From assembly GCA_036844615.1 (NCBI GenBank), contig DAIUFK010000086.1, positions 1 to 8,069 on the forward strand: a stretch of 8,069 bases of DNA, in the 5' to 3' direction. This DNA comes from Palsa-872 sp036844615. GTDB lineage: Bacteria; Chloroflexota; Dormibacteria; Dormibacterales; Dormibacteraceae. Within the stretch, counting starts at the first letter, position 1. Each line of letters begins with the position of its first letter. Below, piece by piece: positions 1-6,148 of this stretch. The position numbers and the translations under genes were made by a program. The notes under the pieces are model-generated. The model was not told the DNA's origin, searched no databases, and worked only from the letters and a program-made list of their open reading frames with translations.

Positions 1-68
1 CGCTTGATCAGCTGGACCTGGATTCCCTGATGTCCTCGCGGTTGAACTCCTGGGTCTTTACGTTCTGA
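1..68 (+). CDS. 3' end of an unidentified protein (partial)
   Basis: An open frame enters from the left edge and stops at a TGA at 66-68. Only the last 21 complete codons are present (first whole codon at 3). The tail is leucine- and aspartate-rich and ends in the aromatic string SWVFTF. Codons are GC-rich at the third position, and the stop is followed by a hairpin cluster, which fits a real gene end. It converges on the SCP2 gene. I do not recognise the family from so short a tail and assign no function. The other plus-strand frames across this stretch stop early. Confidence 0.45.
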   Translation, partial: LDQLDLDSLMSSRLNSWVFTF

Positions 69-100
69 GCCGACCTACTAAGGCTCCAACGCCCCCACCC

Positions 101-127
101 GGCTGAGCTCGCTTCGCGAGCTGAGCC
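101..127. terminator. Hairpin 1 of a convergent intergenic cluster
   Basis: Arms 101-112 and 116-127 pair over 11 of 12 positions (one G/G mismatch at 105 with 123) around a TTC triloop. It lies 32 bases after the TGA of the left-edge gene, so it could end that transcript. No U-tract follows on either strand, so intrinsic termination is inferred from position and stem strength only. It may instead be one module of a dispersed repeat together with the two hairpins that follow. Confidence 0.5.
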
Positions 128-128
128 G

Positions 129-151
129 CCCTCCCCGGCGAGCGGGGAGGG
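129..151. terminator. Hairpin 2 of a convergent intergenic cluster
   Basis: A perfect 9-bp GC-rich stem (129-137 with 143-151) closes a GCGAG loop, one base after hairpin 1. It would fold in transcripts from either direction. No run of T follows on either strand, so it is a candidate bidirectional terminator or RNA-stabilising element and not a classical intrinsic terminator. Confidence 0.5.
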
Positions 152-154
152 GTT

Positions 155-175
155 GGTCCAGCTTTAGGCTGGACC
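155..175. terminator. Hairpin 3, touching the SCP2 stop codon
   Basis: A perfect 8-bp stem (GGTCCAGC with GCTGGACC, 155-162 and 168-175) closes a TTTAG loop. On the minus strand its first base is the last base of the SCP2 TAG, so it would form right at the end of that mRNA. This suits a terminator or 3'-end-protecting structure for the SCP2 transcript. No U-tract is seen downstream on the minus strand. Confidence 0.5.
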
Positions 176-516
176 TAAGTTGGCCTCTTGAAGAGGGTCT
201 GCAGCTTTACCGCCAGGCCCATGTCGCCTTTGACCTGGAGCTTTCGCGACATGAAGGCGGACATCCCGTCCATCTGGCCCAACATGATCTTCACGAAATC
301 GCCCGAGTCCGCAACGAGAGTCAGGTTTGCGGGGTCTGGCGCGTCGCCCTTCCCCGAGTCGGCCTTCCCGTCGGCGATCTTGACCCACCACTTGCCGCCG
401 TGGTCGCCGCTCAGGTCGAACTGGATGGTGGCCTTCGTCGTGCCTGCCTTCTCGGCCACCAGGTAGCGGGGCAGCGCTTCGACGATCTGGTCGGGCGTCA
501 ACTGGACTTCAGACAT
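175..516 (-). CDS. SCP2 sterol-binding domain protein
   Basis: A single-domain protein of 113 residues, the usual size of stand-alone bacterial SCP2 (sterol carrier protein 2) proteins. The amphipathic N-terminal helix (about 8-20, IVEALPRYL) is followed by beta strands containing IQFDLSG (31-37) and KWWVKIADG (42-50). Then comes the family-typical sequence of a DANLTL-like strand (about 62-67), DFVKIMLGQMDG (73-84) and a C-terminal KLQVKGDMGLAVKLQTLF segment (92-109). SCP2 domains form a hydrophobic tunnel that binds fatty acyl chains, sterols or other lipids. The bacterial ligand is usually unknown, and none can be read here. There is no signal peptide or membrane segment, so it should be cytosolic. 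The ATG has AGGAGG five bases upstream. The gene diverges from a metallo-hydrolase gene and is probably monocistronic. Confidence 0.9.
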   Translation of the reverse strand: MSEVQLTPDQIVEALPRYLVAEKAGTTKATIQFDLSGDHGGKWWVKIADGKADSGKGDAPDPANLTLVADSGDFVKIMLGQMDGMSAFMSRKLQVKGDMGLAVKLQTLFKRPT

Positions 517-591
517 TTGCTCCTCCTGAGGAGATCGACTCGCTCAATTACGTATTCATCTTAAGCGGGTCGGCGACAATGCCGGAGGAAA
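517..591. promoter_or_regulatory. Divergent upstream region, SCP2 / MBL hydrolase
   Basis: These 75 bases separate the two divergent start codons and must hold both promoters or their proximal parts. The centre (about 545-564) is clearly AT-richer than its surroundings, as expected of a promoter core, but I cannot fix -35 and -10 boxes with confidence. Both ribosome-binding sites are visible: AGGAGG for SCP2 (complement of 522-527) and GGAGG at 584-588 for the hydrolase, the latter only three bases from its ATG. Confidence 0.5.
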
Positions 592-1566
592 ATGGCGACC
601 GAGCTGGGTCTGACCGAGGTGGCAACGGACGTCTTCGAGCTGCGCCTGCCAATTCCTTTCGAGGACGGCCTCGTCAACGTTTTCCTTTTTCCGGACGGCG
701 ATGAAGCCGACCTCCTGGATTGCGGGATGAACACTGACGAATCCGTCGATGCGATCTGGGCCGCGGTGAGACAGGTCGGAGCGAAGCGTCTGCGACGCCT
801 TGTCGTCACTCACATCCACCCTGACCACTACGGCGCCGCCGGCGTCTTCGCCGGCGAGGGGCTCGCCGACCTTTACCTGCATCGTCTTGAGGTGCCCCTC
901 GTCTATCCGCGGTACATCGAGCTGGAGCATCTCGTGAGCGAGGTGCGCACATATCTGCTCGTCAATGGCGTGCCGGAGGGCGAGGCAGAGGTGCTGAGCA
1001 ACTCGCAGCGCGCGCTGAGCCAGATCGTGAAGCCGGTGGCGCCCGCCGTGCAGTTGGACGGAGCGGAAACGCTCGAGGTTGGCCGCCGCAGGCTGAGGGT
1101 GGAGTGGACTCCGGGCCACTCGCCAGGACACATCTGCCTCTACGACGAGGGCGAGAAGATCCTGTTCGCAGGCGACACGTTGCTGCCTGAGCTGTCACCC
1201 AACATCGGGCTCCACCCCCAGAGCACGCCGGACCCCCTGCATGAGTACCTGGAAGGGCTGCGGCGGCTGGCGGCGTACAAGCCGCGCCTGATACTTCCCG
1301 CCCACGGGCGCCCGTTCGCAGACGCGCCAACCCGCGTGAACGCGCTGATCGCTCATCACAAGAGGCGCCTCGAGCAGTTCGCGGAGATCGTCTCCCACGG
1401 AGAGAGGAGCGGCTGGGACGTGGCTCTGGAGCTGTGGGGTGTGCGCGACAACCCATATGAGAAACGCGCCGCCCTCCAGGAGGGCCTTGCGCACCTGCAG
1501 GCGCTCGCAGTCGAGGGCAGGGTGAAGAAGTTCGTCAGCCCAACGTCAATCCGCTGGTCCGGCTAG
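592..1566 (+). CDS. MBL-fold metallo-hydrolase with C-terminal winged-helix-like domain
   Basis: A metallo-beta-lactamase-superfamily hydrolase of 324 residues. The metal-binding set is complete: HIHPDH (H74, H76, D78, H79), the H of TPGHSPGH (H176), D195 in AGDTLL and H238 in PAHGRP. A dinuclear, probably zinc, site is therefore expected. The last 70 residues (roughly 255-320) are helical and contain ALQEGLAHLQALAVEGRV, resembling the small winged-helix domain appended to LACTB2-like and related hydrolases. The superfamily covers thioester and lactone hydrolases, glyoxalase II-like enzymes and nucleases; the substrate cannot be read here. There is no signal peptide, so it is probably cytosolic. 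The start is fixed by an in-frame TAA at 562-564 with no other in-frame start before the ATG. The GGAGG is close, three bases away. The stop shares CTAG with the facing gene. Confidence 0.9.
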   Translation: MATELGLTEVATDVFELRLPIPFEDGLVNVFLFPDGDEADLLDCGMNTDESVDAIWAAVRQVGAKRLRRLVVTHIHPDHYGAAGVFAGEGLADLYLHRLEVPLVYPRYIELEHLVSEVRTYLLVNGVPEGEAEVLSNSQRALSQIVKPVAPAVQLDGAETLEVGRRRLRVEWTPGHSPGHICLYDEGEKILFAGDTLLPELSPNIGLHPQSTPDPLHEYLEGLRRLAAYKPRLILPAHGRPFADAPTRVNALIAHHKRRLEQFAEIVSHGERSGWDVALELWGVRDNPYEKRAALQEGLAHLQALAVEGRVKKFVSPTSIRWSG

Positions 1567-2888
1567 CCCAGCTGGAAGTCCACCACCGCGCTGAAGATCT
1601 GAGCTCTCGGCTGGTTGTTGACAGGGACGGCGCTGCCCCAGCTCATCACGATCCTGGTGTCTGATAGCGCCGAGATCCCCGTCGTGTCCCCCGGCCATAC
1701 CGAGACGTCGCCGGATTGCGTTGACACGAGGATGGGGCTGGACAGCCAGCCACTGGTGATGGAGTAGGGCCGTACGAACTGCTGGTACGCCCCTGAAACG
1801 TCGGTGAGCCAGCTGACGTAAGCGACCCCGGATCCGCCGCCGGCCACTTCCATGATGTGGATCGCGTTGCCGTCAGAGCCTGTCACTCGCACGAGAGCGG
1901 ACCAGTGCTTGCCGTGGTCGGTTGAGAACGACAGCCAGCCGACGTCCTCCGAGCCCTGCGTGTCCCACGTCGCATACAGGTTGCCGCCCGAGTCGTTGCT
2001 GAAGGCGCCGTCGATCCACCACTCGGAAAGGGACATCGTCAGGTCGGGCGTTCCCAGCAGCACTGGCTTCGACCAGGTCGAACCGCCGTCGTTTGAAGAC
2101 GTGAAGTAGGTGTTGGCTGGGTCCATCGTGTAGGTGGTCGTGTTGGTGATGTGGTAGCCCTGGTAGGTCAGGTCGATCCGCCCATTCGCCTCGACGAACA
2201 GCGGGGCGCTATCGCCGCCGCTGGCGGGGAATCCAGGGCTGACGGGGATGATTTGACCCCACGTCTTGCCGTGATCCGTCGACTTCTGGATGACCACGTT
2301 GAGATCACCCGTCGCGAAGGCGCAGCTTCCCGCGGTCGCGCAGATGAATGTCACCGATGTTCGCTCGGGGCCGTAGTCCCAGGTCACGTAGACGGTGCCG
2401 CCGGCGCCTGCCGCGAGGAACGGCCGGTCGCCCCAGTTCTTCTGAACAGGCGGCGTCAGCGAGGCGACCTGCGGAAAGCTCACACCGTGGTCGAACGAGG
2501 TGGCGACCACCGGATACCACTCGCCTGCCTTGGCGATCATGAAACCTGCGTAGACAGTGCCATCGCCCGCGACGGTGACGACGGGATCCCAGACGTTCAC
2601 GTTTGAGCCCACCGACCCAGGTACCGAAATCGGCGTCTCGAAAGTTCGCCCGCCGTCGGTGGACCTTGCGAAGGCAATGCCGCGGCACCCCATCCACTCC
2701 TCGTACACGTAGCCGAGAGTGCGGTCGACAGCCTGGAGGACCTCGGCGTTCTGGCCCGAGCAGCTCGCGCTGATGTTGAGGTTCGTGCCGACCGTGTAGG
2801 TGGGAGCGGCTGAGGCCACACCCGATGTTGTGATTGCTCCAAGCAGCGCGGCGGCGACAACGCCAAGAGTCTTGATCACAGTTCCCAT
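1563..2888 (-). CDS. Secreted Asp-box (BNR) sialidase-like beta-propeller protein
   Basis: A 441-residue protein with a clear Sec signal peptide: basic start (K6), hydrophobic core 8-20 and a likely cut after ASA at 27. The mature part has five Asp-box motifs of the S-x-D-x-G-x-x-W/F type at residues 76-83, 131-138, 203-210, 265-272 and 322-329. They are spaced about 55-70 residues apart, as in sialidase-fold propeller blades. Asp boxes are structural turns and do not prove sialidase activity. The FRIP-type arginine motif of true neuraminidases is not apparent, so glycan binding or another extracellular role is equally possible. Four cysteines (43, 68, 183, 189) could form disulfides outside the cell. 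The start is uncertain: the ATG sits only two bases from GGAGG, while a GTG at 2879 (11 bases away) would give the same signal peptide three residues shorter. It diverges from the HTH-ATPase regulator. Confidence 0.85.
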   Translation of the reverse strand: MGTVIKTLGVVAAALLGAITTSGVASAAPTYTVGTNLNISASCSGQNAEVLQAVDRTLGYVYEEWMGCRGIAFARSTDGGRTFETPISVPGSVGSNVNVWDPVVTVAGDGTVYAGFMIAKAGEWYPVVATSFDHGVSFPQVASLTPPVQKNWGDRPFLAAGAGGTVYVTWDYGPERTSVTFICATAGSCAFATGDLNVVIQKSTDHGKTWGQIIPVSPGFPASGGDSAPLFVEANGRIDLTYQGYHITNTTTYTMDPANTYFTSSNDGGSTWSKPVLLGTPDLTMSLSEWWIDGAFSNDSGGNLYATWDTQGSEDVGWLSFSTDHGKHWSALVRVTGSDGNAIHIMEVAGGGSGVAYVSWLTDVSGAYQQFVRPYSITSGWLSSPILVSTQSGDVSVWPGDTTGISALSDTRIVMSWGSAVPVNNQPRAQIFSAVVDFQLG

Positions 2889-3028
2889 CCCCTCCAGCTA
2901 CGAATGCCGGCTCCCGCAGCGCGATCATCGGGGCGCGCCGGGCCAGTGTCAAGAAGTCGACATCCCGTCGCGTCCTCGGCCCTCTGGTACCCCAAGCGAA
3001 GGTAGGCGACGGAGACCAGAATTGCGGC
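2889..3028. promoter_or_regulatory. Divergent control region, Asp-box protein / HTH-ATPase regulator
   Basis: This 140-base non-coding stretch lies between two genes read outward and should carry both promoters. The facing regulator has a DNA-binding domain, so autoregulation and control of the secreted protein from here are plausible but inferred. No convincing -10/-35 pair is visible in this GC-rich DNA. The regulator's start has only a distant GGAG at 3011-3014, 14 bases from its GTG. The Asp-box gene has GGAGG immediately before its ATG. Confidence 0.4.
2947..2962. promoter_or_regulatory. Possible operator: imperfect inverted repeat
   Basis: TGTC and GACA half-sites are separated by eight bases, with one further matching A/T pair inside (TGTCnA-N4-TnGACA). 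The site lies in the middle of the divergent region, about 60 bases from the Asp-box start and 67 from the regulator start. A dimeric HTH protein could bind such a site. One short imperfect palindrome is expected by chance at this length, so this is a weak candidate. Confidence 0.15.
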
Positions 3029-5403
3029 GTGGGTCTAGAGACGAAGCTGACCCGTCGGGCGCACGAGGTAGCCGGCTTGGTCGCGCTTGGGCTGACCAAC
3101 CGTGAGATTGCGCGGCGCCTTTTTCTCTCTGAACGGACTGTCGAGTGGCATGTCGAACAGATCTTCAACAAGCTCGGCTTCACGTCGCGCAGCCAGGTTG
3201 CCGCGTGGGTTGGCCGTTCACAGGTTGACTCGCGGGTGCTCGTGCCACGTCTCCGGCCACGCGGCAATTTGCCCGCTCAGCTCACCACGTTCGTTGGCCG
3301 CGACCGGGAGGTCAGTGACCTGTTCGAGCTCGTCACGGCAAACCGGCTGGTTACCGTCACGGGACCCGGCGGCACGGGCAAGACCAGGCTCGCGCTCCGT
3401 CTCGCCGAGGAGCTGCAGCCTGACTTTCCGCACGGCACGTGGCTGTGCGATTTGGCGCCCGTGGCTGACGCCTTACTTGTGGGCGACGCTGTGGCGCAGG
3501 GGCTTGGAGTCAAGCGCACTGCCCCGGATCGACTCGGAGCTGCCCGCGAATACCTGCATGAGCGCTCGGTGCTGCTTGTGCTCGACAACTGCGAGCACGT
3601 GCTTGCGGCGTCGGCTGCTGTCGCCCGTGATCTACTGGCTGCCTGTCCAGGGGTGCGCATCGTCGCGACAAGCCGCATGGCCCTCGGCGTGATTGGGGAG
3701 GCGGTATATGGACTGAATCCACTCGCGCAAGAGGACGCGATTCACCTGTTTGGGCAGCGTGGGGAGGCCGCGGTACCAGGATTCCGGCTCGATACGGCGA
3801 ATGCCGGGGCCGTGGGGGCAATCTGCCGGCGCCTGGATGGAGTTCCGCTCGCGATCGAGCTTGTGGTTCCGCGCCTTCGGGTCCAGAGTGCCGATCAGCT
3901 CGCGGAAGCTGTGCTCGACCCGGCCTGGCAGGTCCAGTCAGACGAAAGGCACGGCAGCCTTCGCGCGCTCGCTGACTGGAGCTATCGGCTGCTGGAACCT
4001 CATGAGCAGGCGCTGTTTCGGCGCTTGGGTGTGTTCGCCGGTTGGTTTGACGCCGAGGATGCGACAGCGCTGGCCCCGGCGGCCGGCATGCCGGTGTCCG
4101 TGCTGCTGGGCGGTCTCGTCGAGCATTCGATGCTGGTCCACGAGCAAACGCGTGGCGGCGCACGATACCGCCTACTTGAGATCTTGAAAGCGTTCGCCCT
4201 CGAGAAGCTCAAGGACACCGGCGAGCTGGAGATTGCCCGCCTCAGCCATGCGGATCGAATGGTTTGGTTGGTGGAGCGGGTCGACCTCGTGCAGCGCCAA
4301 GGTCCACCACTGCGAGCCAAGGCAACGTCGATGGTAGATGACGTGCGGGCTGCACTGGGCAAACTGCTCGTAGTCAATCCGCGACGAGCCGCCTGGCTCT
4401 GCGCCGCAATGGCGGTGACCTGGATATGGAGCGGGCGCGCCGTAGAGGGGCTCCGTTGGAGCGAGCTGGCGCTGGCGGCCAATCCTGATGTGTCGCCGGA
4501 GCGATGTTGGAATCTCATCGAGCACGCAAAATTGCTGGCCGACCTCGGTCGCAACGAGGAGGCCAGGGCCTGGTTTGCTCAGGGTCAAGCTTTGGCGGAC
4601 CTGCCGGAGCATGCCGCTGTGAGGACGCAATTCAAGCTCACCGGGGCGGTATTCCTAGACATGGTCGGCGATCATCAGGCCGCCATCGACTTGCGGGAGG
4701 GGGCGATCCAAGCATTCAGTCTGGCGGGTGACGAGTGGAGGTTGGCTCGCGCGATGAACCACGCTGCGATGAGCCTGGTGTACCTGGGCCAGGCCGCCGA
4801 GGCGAGGGAAAACGCCCAGCGGTCGATCGAAATCTACCGCCGGGTTGACCCGTCGCGCCTCTTTTACGTGTGGGACACGCTGGCCATGGCAGACGTGTTG
4901 CTGGGCGAGCTGGACGAGGCATGGCAATGCTGGCTACAGGCATCGGAGCAAGGCCTCGGCATTGGTTGGGGCTCGGAGGCGGGTGTTCTTCCGACCTGCC
5001 TATTCGGATTGGCCCTCGTGGCGGGGCTGCGCGGCAAGAAGCAGGTCGCGATCCGCCTCCACTACTGCGCGCAGCGACTCAGGGCAGAGGAAAACGGATC
5101 GTACAACGATCCGAGCAGTCCAAAAGAGGCCGAACTTCTGGCTCGTTTGGAGGCCGAAGCCGGACCGGAGGCTGCTGCAATCCTGCGCGCCGAGGGCGAN
5201 NNNNNNNNNNNNNNNNNNNNNNNNNNNNNNNNNNNNNNNNNNNNNNNNNNNNNNNNNNNNNNNNNNNNNNNNNNNNNNNNNNNNNNNNNNNNNNNNNNNG
5301 TTTGGAGGCCGAAGCCGGACCGGAGGCTGCTGCAATCCTGCGCGCCGAGGGCGAGGCGCTCAGTGCGGAGATGGCGGTCAGGCTCGCCAAGACCGAGGGC
5401 TGA
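3029..5403 (+). CDS. LuxR-type HTH / NB-ARC (STAND) ATPase transcriptional regulator, interrupted by an assembly gap
   Basis: A large cytosolic regulator. Residues 7-61 form a LuxR/GerE helix-turn-helix (LTNREIARRLFLSERTVEWH), unusually at the N-terminus. An NB-ARC-like ATPase follows: Walker A GPGGTGKT (112-119), Walker B LLVLDN (182-187), ATSR (213-216) and the GLPL-like GVPLAIEL (271-278). A winged-helix-like segment (about 310-400) leads to a long helical, TPR-like C-terminus (for example 568-606). STAND proteins typically sense a ligand through the C-terminal repeats and switch with nucleotide binding; the signal here is unknown. The start is GTG with a weak, distant GGAG. The 100 Ns at 5200-5299 are flanked by the same 55 bases. 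Read straight through, the frame shifts after the gap and runs to 5425. With the duplicate collapsed, the reading frame is 740 codons and ends at the TGA at 5401-5403, giving 739 residues ending in RLAKTEG. Confidence 0.85.
5145..5199. repeat. 55-base sequence repeated exactly across the gap, left copy
   Basis: Identical to 5300-5354. It ends at the first N and encodes part of the regulator's C-terminal helix (RLEAEAGPEAAAILRAEG). The copy is most simply an unmerged contig-end overlap and not a biological repeat. Confidence 0.95.
5200..5299. other. Assembly gap (100 N)
   Basis: A run of exactly 100 unknown bases, a conventional filler length for a gap of unspecified size. Because both flanks carry the same 55 bases and joining them restores the regulator's frame, the true gap length is probably minus 55, meaning that no sequence is missing. 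Confidence 0.95.
5300..5354. repeat. 55-base sequence repeated exactly across the gap, right copy
   Basis: Identical to 5145-5199 and starts at the first base after the Ns. The continuing frame reads EALSAEMAVRLAKTEG and then TGA, which joins in phase to the left copy when the duplicate is removed. Confidence 0.95.
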
Positions 5404-5520
5404 AAAACCCGCAGTCACACCGTAAAAGACCCGTGTTTTCCCCGGTGGCGAGACAACCAGGACTGCATAGCCTGCTGTCATTCCCGGACACCCGGCCCGA
5501 CAGTAATTAAGGACAACGAG
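5404..5520. other. Intergenic spacer before the small secreted protein gene
   Basis: A 117-base non-coding spacer between two plus-strand genes. It ends in a clear ribosome-binding site (AAGGA, 5509-5513). An AT-richer stretch (5503-5510) lies too close to the start to be its own promoter. A weak stem around 5418-5447 is not good enough to call a terminator, so whether the downstream gene is co-transcribed with the regulator is open. Confidence 0.4.
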
Positions 5521-6036
5521 ATGATGCGTTCGACTCGACACTTCGCAACAGTCGCCGGACCGGTCGCAACAGCCGTCGTTTTACTTTCCGTCCTTGCCGC
5601 CTCATCGGCGCTGGGTGCTGAGACGAAGGCATTCACCGGGGAGAAGAGCTGCGGCGCGCCAATCGTGTCGATCTCGCCGCCAGCGCCCGGAGGCTACTGC
5701 CTGATCACCGGGTCGAGCTACAAGATCCTGTTCGGCGCCAAGGTTTACTACACCGCCGCAGTGGTCGCGAGCGGCGTTCTCACGAGTCCGGTAACCCTTG
5801 TGGCCACCGATGAGAGAGGCAGCACGGCGACGGGGCAGTGCACCTACCACCTCCCTAACCTCGCGTTGAACGAACCCGGACATGGCCTTTGCGAGTACTC
5901 GAGCGGCACCGGCAAGTTGGCAGGGTTCCACGCCACGATTGAGGTCGGACCGCCCATCGCCGGCCAGAGGGTGTACGCGCTGATGGGAACGTACTGGTTC
6001 GATCGCGAGGAAGACGAAGACAGCGACAGCGACTGA
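5521..6036 (+). CDS. Small secreted four-cysteine protein of unknown function
   Basis: A 171-residue protein. The N-terminus has basic residues (R3, R6, H7), a hydrophobic core (about 11-28) and a likely signal-peptidase site after LGA at 33, so export is well supported. The mature part (about 138 residues) has four cysteines (C44, C60, C107, C124), enough for two disulfides. It is rich in beta-prone stretches such as YYTAAVVASGVL and VTLVATDE. The SSGTGKLAGFHATIEVG stretch (127-143) resembles glycine-rich turns of allene-oxide-cyclase/dirigent-like secreted barrels, but I cannot confirm that family. The C-terminus is strongly acidic (DREEDEDSDSD), possibly solvent-exposed or cation-binding. 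The start is the first of two tandem ATGs, with AAGGA seven bases upstream. It lies downstream of the HTH-ATPase regulator and converges on the degV operon. Function is unknown. Confidence 0.75.
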   Translation: MMRSTRHFATVAGPVATAVVLLSVLAASSALGAETKAFTGEKSCGAPIVSISPPAPGGYCLITGSSYKILFGAKVYYTAAVVASGVLTSPVTLVATDERGSTATGQCTYHLPNLALNEPGHGLCEYSSGTGKLAGFHATIEVGPPIAGQRVYALMGTYWFDREEDEDSDSD

Positions 6037-6067
6037 TCCGAAAACCTAAAGCGGCGGCCGCACCGTT

Positions 6068-6115
6068 GCGAACGTCAGAGGGAGCATCCCACCGGGGGGT
6101 GCTTCTCTCGTTCGC
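6068..6115. terminator. Long hairpin between convergent genes (candidate bidirectional terminator)
   Basis: The outer arms 6068-6074 and 6109-6115 are a perfect 7-bp complement (GCGAACG / CGTTCGC). Inside, 6079-6090 pairs with 6096-6108 with one bulged T (6104) and two G-T wobbles, closing a five-base loop. TCAG at 6075-6078 is unpaired. The element sits 31 bases after the secreted-protein stop and 33 bases from the degV stop, so it can serve both converging transcripts. No U-tract follows on either strand, so termination is inferred from position and stem strength. Confidence 0.6.
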
Positions 6116-6148
6116 GCTGGAATGTGGCCTGGATCGACAACGAAGGCG

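Noticed and set aside
2305..3267. A 320-codon minus-strand open frame overlapping the start of the Asp-box gene and the regulator
   Set aside because: It is arginine-rich with no recognisable domain, and it crosses the divergent region and two well-supported genes in other frames.
3510..4163. A 217-codon minus-strand open frame inside the regulator
   Set aside because: Arg/Pro/Ala-rich shadow of the ATPase domain, whose Walker motifs confirm the plus-strand frame.
5145..5354. A true direct repeat or mobile-element target duplication around the gap
   Set aside because: Both copies abut the Ns exactly, and removing one restores an open frame. An assembly overlap explains it better.
5404..5425. 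Extension of the regulator past 5403 to a stop at 5425
   Set aside because: It arises only because the 100 Ns plus the duplicated 55 bases shift the frame by two. The collapsed sequence stops at 5403.
5418..5447. A possible terminator after the regulator (CACCG...CGGTG with inner AAAA/TTTT)
   Set aside because: The stem is broken, with a 5-bp outer part, asymmetric bulges and an AT-only inner part, and no U-tract follows. It is too weak to call.
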